From positions 220,089,679 through 220,153,678 of the forward strand of contig CM055265.1 of the NCBI GenBank assembly GCA_029237695.1: a stretch of DNA of 64,000 bases, in the 5' to 3' direction. Below, piece after piece: positions 1 to 11,479 of the stretch. Source of the stretch: Conchocele bisecta (Eukaryota > Mollusca > Bivalvia > Lucinida > Thyasiridae). The stretch's first letter is position 1; the number at the start of each line of letters is the position of its first letter. The notes beneath the pieces are model-generated. The model worked only from the letters and a program-made list of their open reading frames with translations. It had not been told where the DNA came from and did no database searches. A program made the position numbers and the translations under genes.

Positions 1-887
1 ATATATATGAACATGACTGGTCACAATGTACATGAATGTACCCTCATGCCCAAGGTGAATGTCAACACTGAAGTTGTCAAGTGTGTCATTTTTGTTGTTG
101 TTTGTTAGTTTGCGTTAAAGTATTTGTTTTGTGGTCAATGCGGTGGTCTGTGTATATGTGAAGCTCTGGTCACTTCCTCTACTAGTACATGTAGTTACAT
201 ATCTTTTCAGTGAAAAATATAGTTGCGAACGGCAACTCTTGCAATTACTCCTGTACCGTCCATAGCTCTAACTACGGACAGTAGGGAGTAGATTGCAAGA
301 GTTACATTCGCAACTATGAGGAATAGGGAAGAAATGCTGGAAAAAAATGTGCCTTGTTAATATGTACAATCATAATTTGGTACAGTTGTAATCCATGATC
401 ATCCAGTCTTTTTAAGCTATGGAGCACCTTTGATTTGTCTTTTTATTTCAAAATGGCCGAAAAATTATACTTTGTGAATGTGGTATGGTTACAAGGTGTG
501 AAAATCTGTGAAACCTGGTAGAATGTCAATAAACTGACGGAAATATTCACCTATGGATATTTAAATGGGTATATTTCAGATTAATATCATATGGTTGTCA
601 AATACACACAAAAACAACTTTTTCCATCATGGTTATTGCTGATGAATAATGATTATTCGTGTGACAATGTTGCCTAGGTGGCATCGTGAGCAAATATGGT
701 GTCGCCAGTAATTTCCCCTACAAAATAGAATTTTTACACTTTAGCCATATTTTTCTCATCACAAACTGTCCGTAGACTGTGTAGCATAAAACTTATAAAG
801 CGGAAATATTTTTTTTCCATTGTTGAACATGCTGAAGGTCAATAAAATTAAATATTGCCTTTACAATTTAAGATTTTGTTTCCAACA
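1..887. other. Non-coding, one small palindromic MITE
   Basis: No coding signal is seen. The only structure is a palindrome at about 222-320: an arm beginning AGTTGCGAACGGCAACTC, a CCGTCCATAGCT centre and an inverted arm ending GCAACTA. The same palindrome recurs at 1452-1510 (half) and 16864-16962. Confidence 0.6.
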
Positions 888-891
888 TTAA

Positions 892-1185
892 AGGTACATG
901 CCCACTCGGTAGGTTATACTATAGGCAGATATATAGTTTTGAAAATTCTGTAGAAATGACATTTTCTGGCAAAATAAACATTCATTCACCATTACCACAC
1001 GTATTAATTGGCATTATTATATATTTTATATCAGACGTAAATTTACACACTGATGATATCAGGGGCAATAACCGTGTTTCCTTAAAATGTTAACGGTCAT
1101 TACTATTTGTTCTCTGTATTTATTTTTATACACTTATGTAATTCCGATAAAGAACAGTTTGTGCCTACTGAGTGGTCATGTACCT
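892..1185. mobile_element. TTAA-flanked MITE, copy 1
   Basis: The ends are inverted repeats (AGGTACATGCCCACT at the left, its complement at the right). Each end is bordered directly by TTAA (888-891 and 1186-1189). A second copy in opposite orientation lies at 17539-18021, also bordered by TTAA at both ends. A TTAA target duplication is typical of piggyBac and Kolobok elements, so this is probably a non-autonomous relative. No ORF is present. Confidence 0.75.
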
Positions 1186-1274
1186 TTAATGTTATAGATC
1201 GCAGCTTAAAATTACTTTCTGTACTTCATATGCAGACCATTGTTTATGTAGAAATATATGGAGCTAAAGTTTGA

Positions 1275-1555
1275 GTTCTGCAATAGACGGAATGCAGGGG
1301 CAGATCTGGAGGGGGGGTTCCGGGGTTGCAACCCCCCCCCTCCACCCCGGTTTACATAGATCAAAGTTTACCACCAGTTGGAGTCTGAATTTAAATGCCG
1401 TAAAACACAGGAAAGTGCATTTCGAAGAGCTCAAAAATAGGACAACCCCCTAGTTGCGAACGGCAACTCTTGCAATTACTCCCGTACCGTCCGTAGCTTC
1501 ACAACTAGATAACCCCCCCCCCCCCCCCCACCCCCCCCCCCCCCCCCCCCCCAAG
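1275..1555. repeat. MITE fragment plus C-homopolymer tract
   Basis: The stretch 1290-1450 (GGGGCAGATCTGGAGGGGG onward) reappears as its reverse complement at about 16965-17102. In both copies it adjoins the AGTTGCGAACGG palindrome, so the two form one compound repeat. A long, nearly pure C run follows at 1511-1552. Homopolymers of this length are error-prone in assemblies. Confidence 0.6.
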
Positions 1556-2884
1556 TTCCCCAAATGCCCTGGAATGCGAGTATCAGCAGTTATACTTCAA
1601 TGCAACTAAGAAAGTCCCCATCAGCATACTTATTTATATATGTATCAATAAATATTAGCCACTATGTTGAAAAATGTTTAAATCACATGACACAAAGTGG
1701 TTTGGTTGGTTAAGTCATTCGCGATCAGTCTCAATAAACTATAACCAAATCACTGCATGTCATCTGGGACGTATGTAGGGTCCCTGATGTCACGTGATTT
1801 AAAAATCGCAAAGCTGGAAGCTAATATTTATTGATAATCAGGAAGTGAATGTGTTTGCTTTTAAGATGCGAATTTAGGTTAGTTTGACGTGTATTGGTAC
1901 AGTTTAAACTCTCAATAATCTCCAGACCCGGACGCATTTGAATTATTTTGTACATTGTTTAGAAATATGTTTAATGTATATACAAACAATAATTGACCAT
2001 CCAAGACATGCTAGAAGTGATAGTGTGGAACTTAACAAATCAACATAATTCCACCTCTTGAAGAAAATGTTCATGGATTGCGATTGTGATTGGCCAATTC
2101 CGTAACAAGTCAAGTAACCTCGTAACTACCACCAGTCTACGATCATAATCATGATTACTAAAAAGATAGGGTCACAAGTAGACCGACATGCCATATATGT
2201 ATATTTTTTATTTGGAAGGGAATTAATGTTCTTGGAATTTAATTGGCGATACACTCATTCCAAGAGTAGCGTAAACTTGGGTGGAGTAATTTACGATCAC
2301 GTAACTTTGCAAAAAATCCCTATCTGCTACCGATGATAGGGAGGTGTCTGCAGTTACCGCCAATAAGTATGTGCTCGCAAGTACTAAAAGTTTTTTTTGT
2401 AAAACATTCTAAAAGTAAAAAACTACAAAAAAAAAACAAGTAACCGATTACCGATTAGAGGAAGTCGCTTCAGAAAAATAAAGGTCACTAGGGATTATGC
2501 CAATAACCAGGGTGGCAAGTGGGTATTGCAAATAAACAGTTTAAGCAGTCTATAAACAACACCGGTTAAAGTTGTTGACGTTTTGTTGTTGTTGTTGTTG
2601 TTGTATATCTGTAATTCATCATCAGGCGCTTCTATTTCGCCTCAATCTCTCTACAGCTTCAAAAGATAGGACAGCGAGAGCATTATTCCGACACACCCCT
2701 GTTGACCTGTACCTGGTCTAAAAAATACCCAAGAAAATCCCGGGTTTGCTATGTACACACGACCAGCATTATGGTGTACGAATGGGGTCAAAACTAAAAT
2801 TACAGGTGCGCCTATAGAGTTTTCAAGTGCACCTGTATATTTTAGATTTGACCCCGTTCGTACACCATACACCATGCTGATGCA
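1556..2884. other. Non-coding repeats and a short hairpin
   Basis: No gene is recognised. About 1918-2025 is the reverse complement of sequence near 27950-28045, so it is a dispersed repeat. A (GTT)n microsatellite lies at 2578-2603. A hairpin at about 2757-2875 has arms starting GTGTACGAATGGGGTCAAA and ending in the complement. It accounts for the overlapping ORFs on both strands there. Confidence 0.5.
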
Positions 2885-5690
2885 TTGTTGCAATGTTGGT
2901 GCATTGACGAGCCTTGTCCCAAATTATCCGGTAAGTTGTCAAGAAATCATAAGCGGGCTCGGGTATTTCCGAAAGAAATTAATAAATATTTTGTTAAAGA
3001 GATAGGATATAAAACTGTTTTGGGTCATTTTAAAGAAAATCTGTTTAATAAACCTGTAATATTATCACCATTGAAATCAGTTCATAAAGGTGGGTGTCAT
3101 TTATATAAGAGGTATTAAAGGCGGGCATATAGACAGATCGATTTAGACCCTGTGAATAACATAATGTTGGTTACACGTATAAGGGTCATATTATGTTTGA
3201 TATGGTGTTGTCTATGGGTCTGAGAAGTGCTGCTCAGATATTTCAATGAGCGAACAATGCGATTTCATTCATTATGCTGATGATAGGGAGTTGTGTTTTA
3301 AATTCTTTAGACGTCCTGGTCTCGGCAGAAAGACCTGAACTATCAGAGTTTTCTTATAAGACTTTGGAACGTACTTTGGAAAATTGTGGGTTTCGGGAGT
3401 CAAAAGATAAAGCCTGTCCACCAGCGACAAAGATGGCTTTCATAGGCATGTTTTTTATACTTAGAAAATGACATTAGAAATTACACCAGAAAGGTTGATT
3501 GAAATTGGGAGTCTTATTGAAGTTTGGTTGAGAAAATCTGAAACATCAAAACGGGAGCTTCAATCATTGTTAGGAAAATTGAGTTATGTTAGCCCTGTGT
3601 TAGACCAGGCAGAGAATGTTGAAACTTTTACGTGTAATTTATAAGTCTAACAAAATAATTCACATTATTCCCGAGTTTCTGAAAAAGGATTTGTTGTGGT
3701 GCCATAACTTTTTTTCTTCGTTTTAATTTCATGTCAATCGGTGAATGGTCAAAACCGAATAGCATTATTTCAACCGATGCTTGTTTGACAGGATATTTCC
3801 ATTCAGTTTTTCCGGAGAATGTGAGAGGCAGCGGTTGCATATTAATGCTCTTGAACTTTTGACTATAGTAGTAGCAATGAAGTTATGTGGGGCGAACGTT
3901 TGATCGGTCGGAAAATTGCTATGTTATGTGATAATCAGACATCATGTAGTATAATCAATAAGGGTTCTACACGGAGTGAATTCTTGCAGCGATGTTTACG
4001 CGAAATTACTTTCCTGGCAGCAACATATGAATTTGAACTTAAGGCGAAACACATTTAATTTAGTGACGTAGACAACCGATTATCGTACTATTTAAATGAG
4101 TGGTATTTGGATGGGAATAATGCGGTAAAATTTCATGCAGAAACCACAGGTGGAAGACTCGGACCTATGACACCAAAAAAATGCCTATTAAAAAAAAATC
4201 CCATTACCCCACCCACTTGGTCTCGTACAAATACCATCTTATATACAGAAAGGTGAATAACATTGTGGCCATTACAGAAAGAGCCCTCTCGTTTCCGACT
4301 CGCACAAACACAATACACATCGATTAAATGTATGATTTCTGTCGCTGGCAGTCGATAAAGGTATTAGGTGTGTGAATATATTCACTTCAAATCGCTCTTT
4401 CCAGCATTTATTCAGTTATTCGCATTTTGTATACACCATCCAAAGCGAAATTTGCGTGTACGAAAGAATCTCACACAGAATCGGAGGCCGTCCGGCGTGG
4501 ATTATCGGCCATATTTGACCAATAACTGATCGCCAGCTCAAATTAAAGTGGTGCACCATGACCATATACATTAGCAACTCCAACCATACAACGTTCGTCC
4601 AATTGTGATCGTTCACCGATCTAAAAAACACCTGTTTTCTACTTTCATTCATGATTCGCGTACTATCAGATTATGTCTTCCGCAATCCAGAAATAGGTTG
4701 AATGACGTCATACAGTTTAGATTTAGCCAATCAGAGATGTTCTTTACATAGACGCTTCCGGTTGTATTATGGAAGATGGTGCATTGACCCAGTTCCAGAT
4801 AATGAACGAAATTAGACAAAAAAGTGTTTTTTAAATCGGTGAACGATCACAATTGGACGAACTTTGTATGGTTGGAGTTTCTAATGTATATGGTCATAGT
4901 GCACCACTTTAGTTTGAGCTGGCGATCAGCTATCGGCCAAATATGACCGATAATCCACGCCGGACGGCCTCTGATTCTGTGTGAGATTCTTTCGTACACG
5001 CAACTTTCGCTTTGGATGGGGTAATCAAAACGTGAATAACTCAATAAATACTTGAAACGGCGATTTGAAGTGAGTATATTCACACACCTAATACCTTTAT
5101 CGATTGCCAGAGACATATTTCATACATTTAATCGATGTTTATTGTGTTTGTGCGAATCGGAAAAGAGAGGGCTCTTTCTATAATGGCCATATTTATACCC
5201 ACCTTATATAAATAGAAGATGGTAATGTACGAGACCAAGTGGGTGGGGTAATGGGATTTTTTTTAATAGGCATATTTTTGGTGTCATAGGTCCGAGTCTT
5301 CCACCTGTGGCAGAAACCGGGTTAGTTGGGGTGAACTTGTGGTATCGGAAGATCTGTTTGAATTATCTGACATTTGGAAATATTATCTGATTTCAGATGA
5401 ACATTTACAGAAGTAAAAGAAGGACTTACATACTTCCAAAAAAGTCAGCATTTGCAGATGGTACTAACACAAATTTACGTATTCAATGGGAAAGTTATTA
5501 TTTACTATTTTGTTTTCGCTTCGGTTTGAGCCCTCTTCCTGCCTCAACTGAGTTCGTATCTCTTTATGCTCAATTCATGGTAGATCATTTGCTTCAACTG
5601 ATTCTATACGAAATTATATTAGTGGGGTGCGCACGATGCATTTGTTATTAGAGGTTGATATGGATTTAAATTCATATCTAATTAATGTTA
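2885..5690 (+). pseudogene. DIRS/Ngaro-like RT-RNase H (broken)
   Basis: Fragments in several frames line up as one reverse transcriptase-RNase H polyprotein of a tyrosine-recombinase retrotransposon. In order they show an N-terminal RT segment (EINKYFVKEIGYKTVLG, about 2970-3030), the catalytic box HYADD at 3270-3284, a connection segment (KRELQSLLGKLSYVSPVLDQ, about 3545-3610), and an RNase H-like segment (STDACLTG near 3770-3795, then INALELLTIVVAMKLCG near 3837-3890). Frameshifts and stops lie between all of these. The ORF is also split by a foldback element at 4145-5309, after which the reading resumes with GLVGVNLWYR. YADD together with the downstream tyrosine recombinase is the hallmark of the DIRS order. 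Assignment to Ngaro rather than DIRS1 is inference from the hydrolase ORF and direct repeats downstream. Confidence 0.75.
4145..5309. mobile_element. 1.17-kb foldback DNA element inside the DIRS RT
   Basis: Two inverted arms of roughly 480 bp (about 4145-4630 and 4825-5309) flank a ~200-bp spacer. Termini are CACAGGTGGAAGACTCGG and its complement. The 8-bp host sequence GCAGAAAC is duplicated at 4137-4144 and 5310-5317, and removing one copy restores continuity of the RT/RNase H reading. Long arms and an 8-9 bp duplication fit Mutator-like or hAT-like non-autonomous elements. No transposase is encoded. ORFs seen here on both strands are products of the palindrome. Confidence 0.85.
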
Positions 5691-5879
5691 AGGGGTATTA
5701 ATCGTTTGAATCCTCCTGGTACAAAACAGGCATTGCCTATTTGCCACTTATTTTGAAGAAAATATACTCGCTGTTGGATTTAACGTTGCATTTGGACATT
5801 TTTTTTGGTGTTTGTTTATTTTTGCTTTTTATCCGTTGGCTAGGAAATCTAATTTGGTCCTGAATAACAAACGGGATAA

Positions 5880-6345
5880 ATCAGGCAAACATTTGTTTTG
5901 AAGGATGGTGATTTGTTAATAATATCTTTTAGGTGGACGAAAACATTACAGTTCGGTGAAAGGTTACTTAAAATTCCTCTTATGAAATCTAATACGAGTT
6001 TGAGTCCGGTGACGGCTTATAATAATCTTATTCAAAAGGTACCTTTATCTTCAGATCAGCCATTGTTTTCTTATGCAACTGGGAAGTCTATACACATACA
6101 ATGTTTCAAAGTAAGTTGAAGTCCTTAACTTCCTGTTTAGGTTTAGTTGCGGCTGATTATTCGTCGCATAGTTTTAGGCGCGGTGGTGCGACTCTAGCCT
6201 TTCAAGCAGGCGTTCCGGCTGATCTGATTCAACAACAGGGTGATTGGAAATGCGATGCTTATACAAAATATTTGTCTTAATTTAATGGATAAAGTTTATG
6301 TGGCTCAATTAATGGATACATTCAGTTGGTTTAATTTTGTTTTAG
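5880..6345 (+). pseudogene. DIRS-type tyrosine recombinase (frameshifted)
   Basis: The first part (from about 5898) reads KDGDLLIISFRWTKTLQFGE..., then LPLSSDQPLF-type sequence. After a frameshift near 6110 it continues with SHSFRRGGATLAFQAGVPAD at about 6164-6223 and GDWKCDAYTKYLS at about 6240-6278. H-S-F-R is the box II H-x-x-R motif of tyrosine recombinases, and the W...Y-T-K-Y segment supplies the catalytic tyrosine region. This enzyme integrates circular cDNA in DIRS-order retrotransposons. It lies directly downstream of the RT/RNase H segment and upstream of the hydrolase-like ORF, the order expected for Ngaro-type elements. It is inactive because of the frameshift. Confidence 0.8.
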
Positions 6346-6507
6346 GTTTAGAGCAGACGATTCTTATCAGTTACTCAATCGCCAAACACGTGACGGGGGT
6401 GGATGGTTAGGTGGTCGAAGCATTTCCGGGACGGAAAATAAGGGGGCTTACGGCGGAAGTGGTGCGAAATAAACATTTACAGGGTAAAACCAAAGGCGTC
6501 AGATTTA

Positions 6508-7044
6508 GTGATATCACATGTGGGGACCAATACTATTTATAAAGTTTCATTTGAGGAATTTCCAGGGAAATTATATGTTTTGTTCTCTGAAATTTTGGAT
6601 ATTAAGGCTTCAGTGAGACTTACTTATTCTGCTATATTACCGAGACCAGTGTACTTTAAAAGGTCAAGACATTTGGTTATTAAGGCTAATACCATAATTA
6701 TGAGGTTTTGTAAATACATGAAGATTGGTTTCCTAAATACATTCCGTCCATTTGTGAGTAAGAATGGAGAGCCTCATAGACATTTGTATGCGATTAGAGA
6801 TGGAGGTTTCCATTTGAATTATGAGGGCTCTTCGGTTCTCAGCAAATTATATATGCAAGTGATCAAGAGCCTGAAAGGTTCAACAATTTGTTGTTCTCAT
6901 GGTGTTCAGTGTTCTGCGTTCGTTTCACCTTTTCTTTACAGGCACGAATGGGTTGCGGGTGCTGAGCAATCACGATTCAGCACCCTGTCCAATCCTTCCT
7001 CTGTCGGGGCGTGTGGTCACGTTTCACACGGTGGAAAAGGGTAA
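6508..7044 (+). CDS. SGNH-hydrolase-like ORF of the DIRS/Ngaro element
   Basis: The open frame is 178 aa. It contains GTN near residue 6, a central SAILPRPVYFKRSR segment (about residues 41-54) and RDGGFHLNYEG (about residues 96-106). The order GxN, then hydrophobic-P-R, then D-G-x-H-x-N matches blocks III and V of SGNH/GDSL hydrolases. Codons just before the annotated start also read as related sequence (KTKGVRFSDI, about 6485-6513), so the true N-terminus, including the block I serine, lies upstream in a broken frame. Ngaro-group retrotransposons are known to carry such an ORF after the recombinase. Its role in transposition is not established. The C-terminal third, from about residue 125, is of unclear relation. 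Confidence 0.6.
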   Translation: MISHVGTNTIYKVSFEEFPGKLYVLFSEILDIKASVRLTYSAILPRPVYFKRSRHLVIKANTIIMRFCKYMKIGFLNTFRPFVSKNGEPHRHLYAIRDGGFHLNYEGSSVLSKLYMQVIKSLKGSTICCSHGVQCSAFVSPFLYRHEWVAGAEQSRFSTLSNPSSVGACGHVSHGGKG

Positions 7045-7399
7045 ACGAATGTGGTGCATCGAACACTGTTAGTATTGTTATTCTGTTCAGATATGAAGGA
7101 AACAGGTATTACCAGTTAGGTTCACTACATATATATTTGTTTTGCATAAATCAAGCTGAAGCATTAAATCATGATTACTTTAATTCTTATATAATGACAT
7201 ATTTGTATACTGCATTCTCGATTACATTTACGTTAGGGCATGTTTATGATACGGCTTTTGTGTTTTAGTAGTTTATATTTGTTTTATTATGGGTTGGTAA
7301 TGCCTGTTTTCTTGTATCCGAGTTTAATGTTTTTGTTTTCCTTGGTGGGCCTTCGGCTTGGCGGGTGGAGAAATGTTCCATTCCTCTTCTGATCATAGT

Positions 7400-7545
7400 T
7401 CATTTATTGGATTATGTCATTGTTCATTTGGTATATGTAAATTAAGTTTCTACTATCATTTGCATAAGCTGGATCTCTTTACCTCAATACACCATCTATA
7501 TGGTTATTCCCCCTTTTTTATTGCCATATTGAATTCGTAGGAAAT
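7400..7545 (+). repeat. Direct repeat, upstream copy (DIRS/Ngaro end)
   Basis: The block starting TTCATTTGGTATATGTAAAT and ending near GCCATATTGAATTCGTAGG is repeated with few changes at about 8683-8818. Ngaro elements have split direct repeats at their ends. Two direct copies downstream of the hydrolase ORF fit that layout. Confidence 0.6.
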
Positions 7546-8084
7546 TGGGAATTTTTAACCATGAAAAATTTTATTTTCTCGAGAACAGAAATGTTGGCAT
7601 CTCTTGGGAAAATGTTCTTCTCGCCACCTTCTTCAGGTTGTCAGATTGGTTCCGGGCTAATTATTGGGAGATTAATTACGGAAGGATTAAAGTTATTTGT
7701 TTACGGTAAAGTCTCCTATTAAAGTTTCGTGTTATGTTCATGAACTTTGCGGTGATAATTTATGTTATTGTATAATTATGAGTTAAACCGTTTGTTTGTG
7801 GTTTCTGTTGGTTACGTCTATTTTGATTGGTTAATTTTCTGCAAGTCCGTCGGGAATGAAAACTTGTATGTCTTATCGGCACAGGTTGATTCAGCTTCCT
7901 AGAAGAAGGAGTGAAATATTTATGTTACCCGCTCGCCCATTGCCCTTTTTTGTTTGCAAATATTATTGTGCTCCATTAATTTGCTTGTTGCATGATGTTC
8001 ATGTTCAGACAGGAGCAATAGATGTGACATATGAGCAAGTGGTGCCCATGCGTAAGAAGATGATACAATAGGATCGTTTAGTTA

Positions 8085-8640
8085 TTGGCGGGCGGGCGGC
8101 GGGCGGGCACAGCTTGTCCACGCAATAACTCAAGTTCTACTTCACCGCTCGTAACCGTATTCGGTATACATGTTTATCATGGTAAGACGAAGAAGCCTAT
8201 TGATTTTGAAAAATGTCCGATGACTTATCTCCCCTTGGCGGCCATTTTTAGTTTTCGCACTCTGTATCCTTGTCCACGCAATAACTCAAGTTCTACATCA
8301 CCGATCGAAACTAAATACGGTATACATGTTTATCATGGCAAGACAAACAAGGCTATTGAATTTTAAAAAGTATCGATACTTATCTCCCCTTGGCAGCCAT
8401 TTTTAATTTTCGCACCCTGTATCCTTGTCCACGCAATAACTCAAGTTCTACTTGACCGATCATAACCAAATTCGGTATGCATGTTTATCACGGCAAGACG
8501 AAGAAGCCAATTGAATTTTCGTATTCCGTATCCTTGTCCACGCAATACGTCGAGTTCTACTTTACGGATTGTAACCAAATTTGGTTTACATGTTTATCAC
8601 GTCAAGATGAGTTATCTCCCCTTGTTGACTGGCCTTGCCT
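8085..8640. repeat. Degenerate ~130-150 bp tandem repeat
   Basis: About four imperfect copies share TATCCTTGTCCACGCAATA (near 8265, 8418 and 8527, with a partial near 8120), ACATGTTTATCA and a TATCTCCCCTTGGCGGCC block. The array lies between the two direct repeats of the DIRS/Ngaro-like element. The short ORFs here only follow the repeat. Confidence 0.65.
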
Positions 8641-8682
8641 CGACGGGCGTATATTATGACCTTCGGCACTCTTGTTTATGTC

Positions 8683-8818
8683 GAGTTCATTTGGTATCTG
8701 TAAATTTAGTTTCTACTATCATTTGCATAAGCTGGATCTCTTTACCTCAATACACCATCTACATGGTTATTTGTGTTATTCCCCCTTTTTTTATTGCCAT
8801 ATTGAATTCTTAGGTAAT
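8683..8818 (+). repeat. Direct repeat, downstream copy (DIRS/Ngaro end)
   Basis: This is the second copy of the block at 7400-7545, with an extra ATTTGTGTT insertion. It gives the likely right boundary of the DIRS/Ngaro-like element. Confidence 0.6.
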
Positions 8819-9085
8819 TAGTGTGTACCTCGGAAATTACAGCTGCTGCGTTTTGGGCTCACCCTCTATGCAGCCACAAAGACTGGGAGAGTTTCGACAA
8901 CGCCTCGATTCACAGCCACACTAAACTGAGTATATTAAAAGCTCTGGTCTTAGATGTGGATGAAATGTGAGCAAAACAGTTGGTAAAAGCAGTTGGGTCA
9001 CCTGTAACAAAACACATATGAAAACAAATATTATTGAAAAAATAACTAGCGTTGCAAACGCTATTTTTGCGAAATATAGCATTCT

Positions 9086-9320
9086 GGGGCCCGTTTCACT
9101 AAATTTCGTACGACTAAAATGTGCAAATCTAGGATCGTCTGGAAATTTCAATTGATGTGTTTACATTTATTGAGCATAGGCTGCATATGCAGCCTATGCT
9201 CAATAAATGTAAATCCAATAATTGTTTACAATAAAACTTTATAAATGTGAAATGTAAAGACTATCCTAATTTAGCACTTACGAACATTTTAGTCGTACGA
9301 AGTTTAGTGAAACAGCCCCA
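9086..9320. mobile_element. GGGGCCCGTTTCACTAAA palindromic MITE, copy 1
   Basis: Terminal inverted repeats GGGGCCCGTTTCACTAAA ... TTTAGTGAAACAGCCCCA surround an inner palindrome centred on GCATATGC (about 9181-9190). Further copies are at 24146-24354, 25485-25710, 27475-27615 (truncated) and 42327-42571. There is no coding capacity. Confidence 0.8.
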
Positions 9321-10383
9321 GGTATTCATAGTTCAGCTGATGCGCTCGAGATGAGTGCTTACGTGACAAACTTTTTTGACTGGACATCACGTCATTGACT
9401 ATGCCAGATAATAACATTCATTTCTCGCCTTGTTACATTCTATTTTTTTTTATTATCATATGTGTGCATGGTTTGTTAAGGTATTACAGTGTCATGGTAT
9501 TTAAATAGAAATATATGCTATAATAAACATATCTTGTAATATTTAAAGAGTTTGATTAACAAAGTTTCAAGCGGGTGTGTTTTGTGTCTTATCTGCAACA
9601 AACGATAGTCAGTGGAAACTGAATCAATGAAAGGAATTATGTGACTACTGGCACGTTTTCTGCTAGAAAATAAAATTTATGTCGTTTGAACGTAATGAAT
9701 TTCTCTGGCGGTCGGCGGGACAACCTTACACAATGCTAAGAATATTGATTGATGGTAACCCGCTTGCACGTGTTCAGTCGTGAGCGTTTTCACACCAAGC
9801 GTGGTCAATAGGTGTGACCACTGGCGGAATCTTGTCATTCAAGTGTTGACCGACACTAGAGCGACACGTATTTGTGTCGCAATGGTAATATGGTAATAAG
9901 AATTGAATTGGTCAAAAAAAATGGTAGGAATTAATTTAATTGTGTAGTTATTTAGGACAGGTTGTTGGATGGATGTGTTTATAGTAAGAAATGCGTATTT
10001 CTCAAATGTCGCGTCGCCTGCTTGTCTAAAATACTATACAATGATGTATTTTGCTTGATTAAATGATAAATATAAGTGAGTGTTGCGTTTGTATAAGGTT
10101 GTTCCCGGGGGAATTTTCAGAGAACAGCCAAGTTAAATTTCGCATGGAATTTGATCGGCTTGCAAATTACGACATCGTTATCTGACATGCAAATTCGATA
10201 ATTAGCAGACAAATGTATGTTGATGATCACGGACAAGTTGCAACTATATACATATACATAATACAAGTCATTGATCTATTTCAACTGTTTTTTTTGTGAA
10301 ATGCATATTTGGAGGTACCATCTGAGACACGGTCACTTTAAACCATACTCAATCAATTATTAGTTGTATGTTTATAGCTTGCA
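9321..10383. other. Non-coding, no feature recognised
   Basis: AT-rich sequence with no convincing ORF, RNA gene or repeat structure visible by eye. Confidence 0.5.
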
Positions 10384-10423
10384 GGCCCGTACGCAGGGGG
10401 GGGGGGGGGGGGGGGTGGGGGGT

Positions 10424-10464
<41 letters not shown>

Positions 10465-10730
10465 TTGCGACGGGTGCGTGCGCACCCACCTAAATTCGAG
10501 GTAATTTGCATGAAAATGCCACCGTTGAAATCCGAATGTAAATGACATAAAATGCAGGAGAGTGCATTTCAGGCCATCTAGGTTTAAAAAATGTCAGGGG
10601 GGTGCGTCAGGGGCGAGCCCCATGTAGTGGCGCGAGTACGCTAGGGGGGGGGGGGGGTGGGGGGTTGTATCCCCCTAGCGTACTCGCGCCACTACATGGG
10701 GCTCGCCCCTGGACGCAGCCCCCCCCCCCC

Positions 10731-10780
<50 letters not shown>

Positions 10781-11013
10781 CCCCCCTCCCCCCCCCCCCC
10801 TGACGCAGCCCCCCCCCCCCCCCCCCTGACGCACCCCCACCCCCCCCCAACCCGACGCACCCCCCCACACCCTACCCTGACGGCACCCCACAAACCCCGC
10901 AACATACCTGACGCACACCCATGACGCACCCCCTACCACCCCCCAACTCCCCCCGACCCTAACAGCACCCCTGACGCACCCCCCCCCCCAATAGAAAATC
11001 CTGCGTACGGGCC
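10384..11013. mobile_element. MITE with long G/C homopolymers and central hairpin
   Basis: The ends are GGCCCGTACGCAGG (10384) and CCTGCGTACGGGCC (ending 11013). Inside are a long G run (about 10396-10462), a perfect ~40-bp hairpin with arms near 10606-10645 and 10671-10714 (GGCGAGCCCCATGTAGTGG), and long C runs punctuated by a degenerate CCTGACGCACCCC unit to about 10985. ORFs giving poly-Gly or poly-Pro products are artefacts of composition. Run lengths should not be trusted in an assembly. Confidence 0.75.
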
Positions 11014-11201
11014 TGGCGTGTGTGGGAGATGGGGCGGGGATTGATGTGCCGGAGAAAACAACACAAAGCTCTAAACAAAACAGGTTACAGCATATGAAGG
11101 CAACTACATGTCCACACAAATAATATGCGGATAGTAAGAAATTCACCTGGTTCAGTGGTTGCCAGCGAGTTGATGGATTAACTCAGTATTGTGACTATAT
11201 A

Positions 11202-11353
11202 TATATAGTAAATACATGGTTAGTGCCGTCGAATATAAAATATATTCGGTTGAGCCTTAGACAGCTTTATTGGGGCGAGCTCTAGCGAGCCCCTATAAAG
11301 TTGTCGGGTCGAAACCGAATATATTTTATATTCGACGGCAGTAATCATGTATT
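11202..11353. repeat. Foldback palindrome
   Basis: The arm TAAATACATGGTTAGTGCCG followed by TCGAATATAAAATATATTCGG is answered by the reverse complement ending at about 11353. The centre contains GGGGCGAGCTCTAGCGAGCCCC. It is a likely MITE. Confidence 0.7.
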
Positions 11354-11479
11354 TAATTCATACCTTATGCTAAGCTTAATTGTTTGAACGTGCGTGACGT
11401 CATGTTGTGACGTCATTACCTCGCCATACGTCACAAATCTAGCGACGTCATTCAAAGCAAAATGGCTGCGTCTACGCTG

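Noticed and set aside
10602..11146. Poly-Pro and poly-Gly ORFs on both strands
   Set aside because: They are translations of C and G homopolymers inside a MITE, with no other coding feature.
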